A stretch of 64,000 nucleotides of DNA from Polytrichum commune (lineage: Eukaryota; Streptophyta; Polytrichopsida; Polytrichales; Polytrichaceae): assembly GCA_950295325.1 (NCBI GenBank), contig OX485807.1, forward strand, positions 2,606,501-2,670,500, in the 5' to 3' direction. Of the stretch, positions 1 through 10,930 are shown piece after piece (position 1 is the stretch's first letter; the number at the start of each line of letters is the position of its first letter). A program made the position numbers and the translations under genes. The notes beneath the pieces were generated by a model. It saw only the letters and a list, made by a program, of their open reading frames with translations. It did no database searches and was not told the DNA's origin.

Positions 1-16
1 ACAATTCCGATTTTAT

Positions 17-913
17 ATGAGGGACGATGGTCTCCCGGCCATACAATTCAAGCTTTTGTGCACATCTCCTAATTGGGGCCCGGATGATGGTATACTCGTA
101 TGGCGTCAAGACAATGATGGGAAATGTTTGGTCCCGGATGGGGAACCAAAGCCTTGCAAACCCGAACCCATGAGGAATGGGCCGGAAATCATCAAGGGCA
201 TATCCGGATTCATTGAATATTGGAAAGAGTTGTGCGAGGAGGACATCACAAGACGTGTTAGAGATACCCATGAACCGTTGATCGCGTATTGGGATCGCAT
301 TCGCTCAGCCTTGATGACACTTGGTGGCGACACCCGTACGACTTTGACACAAGGATTTTGGCCACAAAGTCGTTTGACGGTTGTTGAGTCCGATACTATG
401 TTTTTCAGCAATGGAGACGTTCGTGAAGAGTTCGCAATGGACGAGCATTACGTTGGCCCTGCCCGCAATCGACCGGCACCGTCGTTTCGTGTAGGTGTTG
501 ATTGCCATGAAGGGTATTTGGTCCTCGTACGAGCTGGGGATGAGGAGCATCCCAAGCCAATTTGGTTGGTAAAAGCATTGTCTTCACCCAATTTTGTTCG
601 AACTAGCCCCAACTTTCGTCAAATTGAGGTGGAATATTGTCGTCCAAGCACTAAAGACCACAACGTGCTCCGCACTTATTTAGGTTGGGACACCAAAAAG
701 AATTTTAAGTGGACAGTGGACTCAGCGTACACACCGGTTTGGATAAACACGGATACTATACTTTGTGCTTGGAAACCGCGCAAAGGTTCCAACACAGAAG
801 CAATGACCATCCCCCAAAAACATATAGATTTTGCCAAAGACAACTTGGCACGTATTGCAGCTGCGGAAAATGACGCCGAGAATGGATATGAAGCGGAAGA
901 TGGAGATGGGTAA
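17..913 (+). CDS. Partial hypothetical protein at left edge, element-associated
   Basis: The 298-residue frame stays open to the window edge, so the ATG at 17 may be internal and the gene probably starts outside the window. I do not recognise the family for certain. The middle part (about residues 160-250) reads as a compact beta-rich module ending in a tryptophan-rich stretch (LGWDTKKNFKW, then CAWKPR), which resembles the chromatin-reader-like or tail segments of plant transposon proteins. The C-terminus is acidic (EAEDGDG). No signal peptide or membrane segment is seen. The stop at 913 is followed by about 400 bp of AT-rich DNA holding two degenerate 20-bp palindromes and then the terminus motif shared with the two large elements, so this is probably cargo or the last gene of a related element. 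Function unknown. Confidence 0.5.
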   Translation: MRDDGLPAIQFKLLCTSPNWGPDDGILVWRQDNDGKCLVPDGEPKPCKPEPMRNGPEIIKGISGFIEYWKELCEEDITRRVRDTHEPLIAYWDRIRSALMTLGGDTRTTLTQGFWPQSRLTVVESDTMFFSNGDVREEFAMDEHYVGPARNRPAPSFRVGVDCHEGYLVLVRAGDEEHPKPIWLVKALSSPNFVRTSPNFRQIEVEYCRPSTKDHNVLRTYLGWDTKKNFKWTVDSAYTPVWINTDTILCAWKPRKGSNTEAMTIPQKHIDFAKDNLARIAAAENDAENGYEAEDGDG

Positions 914-1016
914 ACATAACATAGGTGAAAGTTAACGGCGGGAAAAAACATTAGTACTTAGTAGTCTTGGTTTTTAATAGACTTAGTAGACTTGTCACAC
1001 TCCATTGTGGTATACG

Positions 1017-1073
1017 TTTGGGATGTGCCATCCAAAACCATAAGAACCTTACTTATGGGATGCGCACCCCAAA
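1017..1073. repeat. Two degenerate 20-bp palindromes, third family
   Basis: At 1017-1036 and 1054-1073 there are imperfect 9-2-9 palindromes whose best joint consensus is TTTGGGATG-NN-CATCCCAAA. Each copy differs from the consensus in its arms, and a lone right arm CATCCCAAA lies at 1252-1260. The geometry matches the perfect palindromes of the large elements at 26359-31398 and 54497-59945, and they lie between an ORF and the shared terminus motif at 1318. Confidence 0.45.
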
Positions 1074-1280
1074 CTCTATAATGACATAAACCATTTGTTT
1101 TTTATATTCGCTTGTTATTTTCCACATGGAGTTCACGTTTTCATTATAATTGCAATTTTCTATTTTTAGTATTAGGAATATTCTTTACGTGCGAATTTTT
1201 AAATTGTCATGTTCTTGATGTTCCCAACATTCCATATGCCCACAATATTGGCATCCCAAACTATGGGCATATTTTATTTT

Positions 1281-1318
1281 GAGACTTTCAAAAGTCTCCG
1301 ATTAACGAATATAGTGTT
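1281..1318 (-). other. Element terminus motif, copy 0
   Basis: Read on the minus strand from 1318, the sequence is AACACTATATTCG followed by GTTA-like bases and GAGACTTTT, then a second GAGAC-type box. The same order occurs at 23615-23658 and 52096-52139 at the 3' sides of the two large elements, and in decayed form at 33091. It lies downstream of the ORF here as well, so orientation relative to the gene is conserved. Repeat R1 starts immediately outside it, consistent with a true element end. Inside is a short palindrome, GAGACTTT/AAAGTCTC. Confidence 0.6.
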
Positions 1319-2945
1319 CTCTTACAAAGGAAGAAGAGTCGACTAAACATCTCTACCATTGGCAGGAATATTTGTTGCAAATTAATCGCAAGTAAGGTTT
1401 TTAGACCTTGGACAACTGCTAGAATAACTATAACTAACTAGATTGTTTTCAAGACATTTTAGGGAACAATTATAATTAACTAGAAATTTCTAAGGGCAGA
1501 TTCAAGAACAAGTACAGTTAACTAGAAAAATTTCAAGTATTGTTATGTATTCGAAGAAGTTTGCCTCTTGATTTGTTTCAATTGATGGTCTTTAATGTGC
1601 TCAGGTCACTGAGGATCGTCAAGAAATGTCTTTATACAATAACTCACAGTGTTGGACTCCGGAACAACCTCCACGTACACCACCATCACAAATAACACAC
1701 CAGTGACACTAAAACACTACAACAAAATTCCGTGAACATGATGCGCTCAACTTTAGCTAAGTAAATATTAAATTAACTAGATATATACCTATAATTAACT
1801 ACATTTATTGGCAAATAAAATCATGAATAACTATAGTTACAAGAAGCAACTAGTTAACTAATAGTTGAATTAGTTGATTAGTTGTCCAAGGTTTGAAGGT
1901 TATATGTCTGACATATTCATCAAAAGGTGAGGCCATCGGAACATCTCAAAATCAAAGGCGAGGATGTTTTCTATGCCATGATCTACACAGTAAGCAATCA
2001 TGGCAAGGATATATATGTACTGGCATGGCCACTGCAATATTAACGGGCAGGCCGATCCGATTGATCCCCTGCATTCAGTATTACTAATATACTGCAGATT
2101 CTAAACCACATATCAGACAATTGCATAGCTCACGTCAATGACCCGCGAGACATACATTTCGAAGCTCAATATGATGATCTGTTAATGTGCAAGATTCATC
2201 TGGGAACCTAATACCCTGACTAGGGCACAGATACTACAAACTATCAAAACCTATCAATGATTGGGGAGAACCGGCAGTTAGTTACAAATGAACCGGTTGA
2301 GTTTCGAGACTGCAGGAAAAATACCGATCATTTTAGAGGAATTTATAGAATATACCCCAATTTAATCAAGGAAAACCAGAGGATGTCAACATGTAACCGG
2401 TTGGACTTGCAAACACTCGGATCTCAACCGATTATGCCCAAAAATCTCCCCGATCACTGATACCTGTACCCGAACTTTCACCCAAGAATTCTACCACACT
2501 CTAATTATCAAGAGCATTGGTGATCAGACCGCGTGGGACAAATTCGCAGACATACTCAAGAATATACCTCTGAACCTTTAGGTCGATCTATCAATTCGAC
2601 GATGTCATGTACACAAATTCCTCGGTCATCTGATCCAATTACTTGGAAGCTAGCGTCGATTCTGCTGAAAGTATGGAAAGCTGGCATCTTTTCTACCGAG
2701 GAGAGTCAGCTGAACTTACGACTGTCATCACTATATGTATATATGCCGGGTTGTAGATTTCGCTGCGCAGTAGCTTGATGGAGTGATGGTTGATCGGGGA
2801 AGAGAGCACGAACGCACAGCACGACCAGTACCAAATTTCTCCCATCAACCTGCTGCTGCTTGCATACCGACCGCCCCATTTGTGTACCCACTGCGGCCTC
2901 AACTACCTCCCCTCAGGTCCTTCACCAACTGCTACAATATTGGAC
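1319..2945. repeat. Dispersed repeat R1, copy 1
   Basis: This stretch is repeated in the same orientation at 19022-20655 with clear but imperfect identity (substitutions and small indels throughout). It begins with CTTACAAAGGAAGAAGA, has several GTTAACTAG-containing motifs near 1430-1870, and a middle part with repeated CCGGTTGA motifs. The frames are short and broken in both copies, so it is probably a non-autonomous transposon or retroelement piece. No terminal repeats were identified. Confidence 0.7.
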
Positions 2946-4690
2946 TCCACACAACTTCAAAGCCTTAAGCTTCAAGCGTCTTCGTCAAAGACGCAAACGA
3001 GGATCACAGAGATGTGCTCCACGCAGCTACAGAAACGAGTCAAACCGCAGTGTAACTTGAACGTCTAGTCTTGCTCAGTTCATCAGGCAAGTCTTAAATA
3101 TAGCATTAGTGGCTACTAAAATTCAGCAAACCCCGTTGGAGTGAGCGACCACAACCCAATCCAGCTATTGTTTGAAAGAAGCAACTAATAACACCGAGAC
3201 CTGCAAATTGAGCCTGTTTCGATGTCTGTGAAGGAATCTGAATGAGGGCAAGTCGACTGCCGAAGCACTGATCCTTCCATAGTCTTCAAGTGCCGGAAGA
3301 GTGTACCGACAGAGAATATCGTATTCCATCTTCTTCAAGTGCCGGAGGAGTGTACCGACAGAGAATATTGTATATTAAGTGGCGGTCTAGGTGTGACCCA
3401 CATCACATGCATTAATGCCAAGAAAAATCCTGACTCCTGCACGCAAGTTCACATCACATGCATTATGCCAAGCAAAGTCCTGATCAGTGTTCCACAGCTA
3501 TATATGTCAGTGACTGTACTACTGTTCTCCCTCTTTAGTATGACACGTTTGGGAAACACACAAAAAGTCGTATTATCGAGGTGTCAGTCTTCTCATTAAT
3601 AAGACAAATGCCGTAAAGTTGTCGTATTATTGAGGGAATATAAAAACATAAGTAATATGAGCTTAAAACTATATACAACGAGTTTAAGCAATATAGATGG
3701 CATGAAATAATAACTTATAATTCCAAACAAATACAAATATTCTCAAAAACTCTTGAAATAGAAGTTTAAAGATCTCTAGTGTTGCTTACCCAAGTTAGCA
3801 ACTGTCATCTTATCTAAGTTCCCTACTAACTTTTGAAAACTAATAATTTCATTAATACCAAAATATAAAGAGTTCTTTAATAAAAAACTAGACAACAATG
3901 ATGCATGATGTTTAGCATCAAGATGCTGGTGATACTATATCACCCGTGTACAAGGCAACATACTAGGCAAGAGGCCACTCTAACCCTAATCATGTCCATT
4001 TTACACTAGTAACCCTAATTATCATTAAGTTCCCAATGATAAGTGAAGTTCCCAAGTAGTTCCCAAGTGAAAATGGATTTACTTTAGATGACATAACATG
4101 GATGAAAGTAATTTAGCATTAACTACCTCTTTAATATGACAAAAGGGAGATTCTAAATGTCACATTATTGAGTGTTGTAGTTGTATAAAAGAGGGAGTTT
4201 TGAACTAAAAAGTTTAGTGTCACAAAAATGTGCCGTAATATTGAGGGTGTCATATAAACAAGTGTCGTATTAACGAGGTTAGACTGTATAAGCACTGGTA
4301 TTAAGCAGGGTATTGCAGACCATACTGATTGAACTGGTATCATAAGGGACAGTTTACAAGCTCACACCTGTGCATCATGGGCAGGAGATACTTATGAATA
4401 TACAAGTAACAAGGAGAGGATGTTTAGAAATGCAAAACTGGACCATTGTTGTGCACATGATCGCGTCATTTCTCCACAATGTTGTTCCTCATTTTGTTAG
4501 GATTACATTTGTATATTGTAGTTGGGTAGATAGGTTGGAAGATAACGGTGCCCCACTTGGTTTCAATGTGGAATGGGGAAAATATTTGTTGCATTAGTTG
4601 TTCAAGAGTCAAGTCGCCACTAGCTTCACGATGGTTGTTGAGGTTTGGCCTGGCCTCTATCACCTAGTTTTAGTTCAAGATTTCATATTA
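2946..4690. other. Gene-free insert between R1 and hAT relic
   Basis: No convincing gene. The stretch is missing from the second copy of this region (20655-20690), where R1 and the hAT-like piece are almost contiguous. It includes a local direct duplication (about 3286-3370, unit containing AGTGCCGGA and GTGTACCGACAGAGAATAT) and several copies of the short motif GTCGTATTA-N-CGAGG near 3567, 3619 and 4263. It is probably a nested, degenerate element. Confidence 0.5.
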
Positions 4691-5680
4691 TTTTACCTCA
4701 CTTGATGGGTGTGTTTTTTGTTTTTCATTTGTCGCCAGCGCATGTCAACAAGATCCTCGTGTTCATGGCTTGGAAGGTTGCAAAAATAACTTGTGATCTA
4801 ATTACAAATTTCATCTCTCAAAGCCTAGGGTTTAGGGTTTTGCAAAAGTGGAAGAGACTTTGTGCGACCTTTACATCTACCACAAGACAACCACAAGTTT
4901 TGGACACCTTATCATAGAACCGAGCTTTAGTGTGGGTCTTTTTCCTATTGCATCTAGAAGGAATGATGTTGATGTAAAGGTACCACAAACAATGAGGTGT
5001 GTTCAGTGTCATCCAACATTATCCACTCCAAGTGTGTCTAAAGGGCAAAGCTTTGTTGGCTCACAACCCTACTCACAAAGGTCCAGTGTAGGGTTTCTTG
5101 ACTACAACCCTACACATGAATCTACCTCTATGATGAAACATGTCATGAATGGCTACACTACCAATATGGAGAGGTATAAGGAAGTGATGCACAAGAAAAA
5201 GGACCAAAATGCAAGAAAATGATGTAGGTGATCCCTAGTGCCATAATTGAATACTATGGTAATACTAGCCCTTATGGGAAGAATGATGTTGCACAACAAA
5301 GATATTTGAAGGATCTTGTTCTTTATATTGCAAAAAGATACATTGCATTGTTTGCAATGGAGAATCCATGGTTTCATCATTTACACTTGCTCTGGCCTGA
5401 TTCGAAGGTTAAGTTCTTTACAAGGAAACAATTGACCAAGGAGGTTATCTCCTCTATATTGCAGAAGACCATAAAACATTTTGCGTTCCAACATTAGTAA
5501 CTTGTGCAACAGTCTCAATGACTTTTGATCTATGGGTGACATACAAGAGTGGACACTTCCTTTTGAGTTTTCAACTTCATAGATAGCAATTGGGAACTAA
5601 TTTCTAGGATATCGTTGAATCTAACGCAATATCATTACATGGTGCAACTCCCGGGGGGTGCACTACAATATCTCGTATGG
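4690..5680 (+). pseudogene. hAT-like transposase pseudogene, copy 1
   Basis: Conceptual pieces in several frames match the style of plant hAT-related transposases: a piece at 4848-5222 with a C-x2-C (MRCVQC), a piece at 5228-5497 (SAIIEYYGN ... RYIALFAMENPWFHHL) and, after a stop near 5497, the diagnostic TFDLW motif with a following Asn-Phe-Asp/Ile-type strand near 5520-5590. Frames are interrupted by stops and shifts, so it is dead. A better preserved copy of the same sequence lies at 20690-21680. Confidence 0.6.
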
Positions 5681-5710
5681 AACCATGTGAGTGAACAAAA
5701 GGGGTATCAA

Positions 5711-7700
5711 TTATGAGGTAGGCTTAAAAAATATACATAAGCTTAGGGTATTAATTTGGTCAATGAATGTCCAAATGGTGAATGCTCCATCCTCTGGTTG
5801 TTGCTTTGATAACCACAAATCGAATTGTTGGCCATTTGACCATAGAGGCAAAAGTATCATGGTAGTCAACTCCCTTCTGCTCATATCTTTGAGCAAATGA
5901 CCATGCTTTGATTTTTCTATCTTGTTGTCAACAATTAGCTTGATTTTAAAACCCCATATTGATGTGATTTCCGCTTGGTCTTTGAATTGGTTCCTAGGTT
6001 TGATTTTCCAAGATGGAATGGAGTTCCTCCTCTGTCACTCACATCTATCCCAGGTGTTGTTTTGCCTCTTCAAAGGTGTCAAGATCTTTAAGATCAATTA
6101 TGTAGATGTAATCCTCTGAATTAATAGGTGGTCCCCTCACACATGATGATCTTCCAACTTGGGGTGTTGGAGATGCATTCAATAATGTTACTGGCATGAC
6201 TAATGTTGATGCAACTCCTCAATGAGCCATTGGTGTACACTCCTCTTGTGACCATGAAGGAACATCCTCCCTAAATTTGTGACAGGCGTGAATGGAGGCG
6301 CGATTTCATTTTCTATGGTGAGATCTACTGTTGTATTGTGGTCTAGAGGTTGTGATAACATAACCTTTTTAATGCTTAAAACCTTATCATCAAATATAAC
6401 ATCTACACTAATGATCATTGTTTTGTTTCAAGGATCAAATAGTATGTACGACTTTGATACTGAATCATATCCCAAGAAGAAACATCTCACTAATCTAGGT
6501 AGCAATTTTATTTGTTGATTTTCTTTGACAATTTGAATCTTGCGTACCTCTCTTTTGGTGTTATGCCGTTGCTGCTCCTCGAAGGATACATGTTGAGGAT
6601 GTACGTTGCAGTGTTGATTGCTTTGACCACAAGTATGCAAGGGCATCACAAGCAAAGGTCATGCTTTGGGCTCGTTCAAGGAGTGACATATTCTTTTGCT
6701 TTGTTACTCCATTTTGGTGTGGTGCATATGCTAAATTCTTTTCTTGTGTGATGTCATCCGTGGCACAAAATGTCTTAACCTCTTTAGACACATACTCGCC
6801 TCCTTTGTCTATCCTTAGAATTTTGATATTGTCTCCCTTCTCCTTTCCACCATTGATTTGTAGTTCTTGAAAGTTTGGAAGGCTTGCAATTTTGATTTGA
6901 AGAAGTAGGTCTAGGTTTTCCTAGAATAATTGTCAGTAAATGTCAAAAAATACTTAAAGCCGGATAGGGACATTGTTGGCATTGGGTCATAAAGTTTTGA
7001 GTGCACAATCTCATTTTTGTGTCTGGCCTTATTCTCTTATTTATTTGGAACATTAGATCTTCTTTGTTTGCCTTCCATGCAATGTGGAGATGACCTACTC
7101 TTGGTCTATAGTAATGGTATTCCTTCCATTGTGTCCATCCATCTCATGTAGGGTCTAAATTTTAAAATGCCCTAACCTTGAATGCATTAGATCAATTGAG
7201 TCCTCTTCTACCACGTGGATGTGAGATTCCAGACTATTGGTTTCTAACCTAAATAATCCATTGGTGAGATCGTGTTTTCCTCTAGCAATAATTTGGATGG
7301 ATCAAATGCACTTACAATCTAGCAGTGCATTGGTGTGAATGTGACGATGTAGACTTGGGCTATTATTATCCTTACTAATAGCAATTTTTTGTGACACCGG
7401 GAACGTACAGAACGTTGTTGATTCTTTTTATTTCTCCATCACAATTAAAAAATACATTGATTTGTCCTACAACTAAGTGAGAGGTCCCACTAATCCAAAC
7501 AATGTTGAAATCTCCAACTGTCTTCAATTCAAATAGTATTGATGAATCTCTTGTTACATAGTTTGTAACTCTAGTATCTAAATACTAGTTTGTATTGTTG
7601 TCATTTTTGTCCATGGACATCATTGTTGCCAAAGATTCCATGTCCACATCCGTCACTTCATGTCATGTGACAGTGACGTGATGCCATACCAAAAAATGTC
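5711..7700 (-). pseudogene. Ty1/Copia polyprotein pseudogene
   Basis: The minus strand reads, 5' to 3', a protease-to-integrase linker with a VLYVPGVTKN motif (about 7400), an integrase core ending in YAPHQNGVTKQKN (about 6690-6740), an integrase C-terminus with FFLGYDSVSKSYILF (about 6440-6480) and the start of reverse transcriptase (GVDYHDTFA ... VKWPTIRF, about 5800-5870). That is the Copia order PR-IN-RT. Stops and frameshifts occur throughout, and reverse transcriptase is cut near 5760 before the YGLKQ and YVDD regions. No LTR was identified on either side. Confidence 0.8.
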
Positions 7701-8399
7701 ACGTCTACCTGTGGGGGGGGGAGGGTAAATCCGACAACTTTCTATGGTTGTTAGTGGTCTATCTTTTCCCTCTTGCTCAATCTTAGGCATAATAGTTCTG
7801 AAATCTACAAGGATCCTAGATTCTTATGGGCAGACATATTTGCCATAGCTTCTTCTCTTTCAAAATCAAGCTTCCCACAACAACGCGAATCTTCAATTGT
7901 TCTCCAGCCCTGACTTCAATGGATAATCACAGAGTGCTTTTTAGCGCAAGAGGTTCCCTCTGAACTACCTCTATACTTCTACATTCGACACAACTATGTC
8001 ACCATGTTGAAACCCAATGCAATATTGAAGAACATAGAACATAGTATATTCAAGTAGTGAATTGATCATAGTACAAGGCACAAGCACTGTCAAGCACGTA
8101 CACAACTCCACTACCGTGCATAGGTTTAAGTGAAATTGATTCAAAACTATATACTCTAAACCCTAAACCCTAAATGTCCCACTACAGTATTTGTTTTGCA
8201 AAAGTTCAAGCCCTATGAAATGTACAGATTTCTTTCATGCAGTTTATTACCAACTTTGGTTCGAGGTCATCTTATCTATAATCCCTTCAAAGATTGCTAA
8301 AATAGATCGTTCGATCCAGTCCAAGCATGTCTTCTGGTAAACTCACATAAGGATTGTAATCCGATTTTGATTCTTTGTCAGTTGTCACCTCCCATGCAG
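7700..8399. other. Gene-free stretch with short telomere-like run
   Basis: This lies between the Copia relic and the kinase gene. I see no gene. A guanine run lies near 7712, and about 8152-8175 holds an AAACCCTAAACCCTAAA-type run equal to about two plant telomere units. The final part before 8400 is presumably 3' untranslated sequence of the kinase gene. Confidence 0.4.
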
Positions 8400-10930
8400 T
8401 CATCTTGGAACATTCTTATGATCATCTAAAGTTTGAGCGATCGAGCTCAACTCTATACTAGAGCTCGATGGTCCTGTTCGCAGCCTTGCTTGGTCACTGA
8501 TCTCATTTTCTTCCATCATTTCCAAGTCTGATCCTTGAACCGCCAATGACATTTTCATGTACAGCGAGCTTTTTTGATGTTGAATTTCTACACCATCCAC
8601 CTCCAGGTCACCTTGGAGCATTGCAAGTACATGTTCCATGCTTGGTCTTCTTTCAGGTGCCTCCTGTACACACATGTGTGCTACTTTGATCACCCGTAAC
8701 ACCTCTTCTTCCTCATCGCTGCTCAACTCAAGTGTTGGATCAACAATACCCATGGGCATGTTTTCTTCAAGCATTTCCAAAGACTGCACGTGCCAAAATG
8801 CAACGTCCGTACCACAATGATCAGTGTCAATATTCATAAGGTTTGGCTCTTGTTGACCTTTCTATCATACCTATGATTATGGAAAGATCTGCATATTATG
8901 TTCAATAGACTATAATAACCAAGAGTTCAAATAAGTCCTTACACGGACCATGCTGATGTATGCACCCTATTAACTAGGAATTTTAGTCCAATCTTGCAAA
9001 GATCAATATATAAGTACTTTTTGGGCTTACCCATCGAGGAAGATAGATTTTCTTTGGAGACAAGTTGGGGTTGATGTTCTTTCTTCCACTTACAACCTCA
9101 AGAAGCACAACTCCAAAGCTATAGACATCCACTTTGTCACTAAGTCGGCCCTCAAGCACATACTCTGGTGGTAAATAACCTCTGCACAAACAATCCGATT
9201 TGATTTGTTGTCAACTTATGAGCATAAAATGTCTTTGCACAGAATTTTTGAACATAAATAACATCAAAGCTCATTATGAGGAGAGAACTTAGAGGAATGG
9301 TAAGATATGCATGAAGGATCCACTTACTTGGTTCCTGCAACCGAGGTTACCAGAATATGGCTTTGAAGACTGTCCTCTGGAAATAATAATGCCAAACCAA
9401 AGTCTGCAATTTTTGGTTCCAAATTTTTGTCCAAAAGAATGTTACTTGCTTTGATGTCTCGATGGATGATTCTTGGTGTCACAAGCGCATGCAAGTAGTG
9501 TAAACCTCTAGCCACTCCCAAACATATGTTCATCCGCTTCGGCCAGTTCAAAGTTTGATTACCACGTCGTTCTGCACAAACATGTCATAAGCAGGGCCAT
9601 AATTAGAAGTTTCCTAATCATGTTATCACAAGGAAAAAAAAAACTGAAGTCCTATTCTGAACAAAATTCTGGAGAGTGCCTAGAAATAAATACTAGCACC
9701 GGCTCACACATGTCGAAGTGTGATACAACAACATGATAATAACCTCGCAGCCTGGATGGAAAAATAAAACATGATATCTAGAAAGTCTGAGCGGCTTCTT
9801 AAGCTTGATTGATGAAACTTCCGCAACTCCTCGACAACATACAAGAGCACATTTTGAGTTATCACCTTGACACCCGCTTGGAATTTGGAAGTCTGATTTC
9901 TAGGAGGTGGACTGGAGCTACACTATTAGGCCCATATGGTGTAGAATAGACTAACCTAGAAGAAAATACGTAAGGTCATTGTTTTCAACAAACTCGTACA
10001 CTAGTAATCGCTGAGTTTCCCGTAAGCAACATCCTTTTAACTTCACAAGATTTTTGTGTTTGACAGCACTCAAGAGAAAAACTTCGTTGAGAAAGTCATC
10101 TAGAGCACTGTGCTGCACTCCCATGTTGAGTTGTTTAACAGCCACCTCAAAATGACCTTGAAGATATCCCTGTAATGATTGAAGCACATACATGTCCAAG
10201 TTGTAATCAATCATACACATTATTCAATAGCATGAAGCTATTTCATGTCAGTTTCTAAATACAACATATCATTTTTCAGTTGATGTGTTGTACGTGTTCA
10301 TGGGTCCAACAATAGATTTGAGAATAAAGACTCCGGATGTCGGAATCCCACTACTTTAGATTGAATTGAAATCAAGACAACTAAACACAATTCATCAACA
10401 TAGTAATGTTATGAACCTCTCCCTCAATATTATAGAGACAATAAAATTCAAGCCCAATCATCCACTAGCATACCTCCCCACAATAAATAGATGTGAACAT
10501 GTGTGTTGAATTTGGCCTACATAATCAAGGTCATCAACCTAACAAGTGACCAAGTGCAATTTTAATCCTTCTCCCTGCTTTTGCTAATAAGCACCTAGAA
10601 TTGACAGCTCATCTACTAGAAGTGGCTCACACTTCCACTAACGTTCACATTCCCAAAAGTGTAGACCCAATGGATCATTCCTACATCAACTTCTACAAGT
10701 ATTTCAAAATTGGTGACTTGTCAACATTCTTGAATTTCTTGAACCTCATGAAGAGATCACAATAGTTGCAAACATAATCTTGGAGGAAGATAAGAAGCAA
10801 TTGGATGAGATCAAACCTTGTAAACTGCACCGAATCCACCCTCCCCAAGTTTCATAGATGTATGGAAATTCCGAGTAGCCTTCACAAGATCGTTGTATAC
10901 AAAAAACGTGGGTTTCAACTCGTGCTCTGC
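8400..10930 (-). CDS. Kinase-domain exons of the LRR receptor kinase
   Basis: Five exons can be read. About 10815-10930 gives [15 protein letters not shown] and the glycine loop [10 protein letters not shown]. About 9961-10170 gives the ATP-binding lysine (VAVKQL), the alpha-C glutamate (FLNEVFLL) and the hinge LLVYEFV. About 9332-9566 gives the catalytic loop [10 protein letters not shown] and DFGLAL. About 9033-9183 gives [28 protein letters not shown]. 8400-8783 gives the end of the domain (the [13 protein letters not shown] arginine) and a Ser-rich tail. HRD, DFG and the lysine are present, so an active kinase is expected. The joint between the third and fourth exons restores GTKGYLPPEY exactly. 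Confidence 0.88.
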
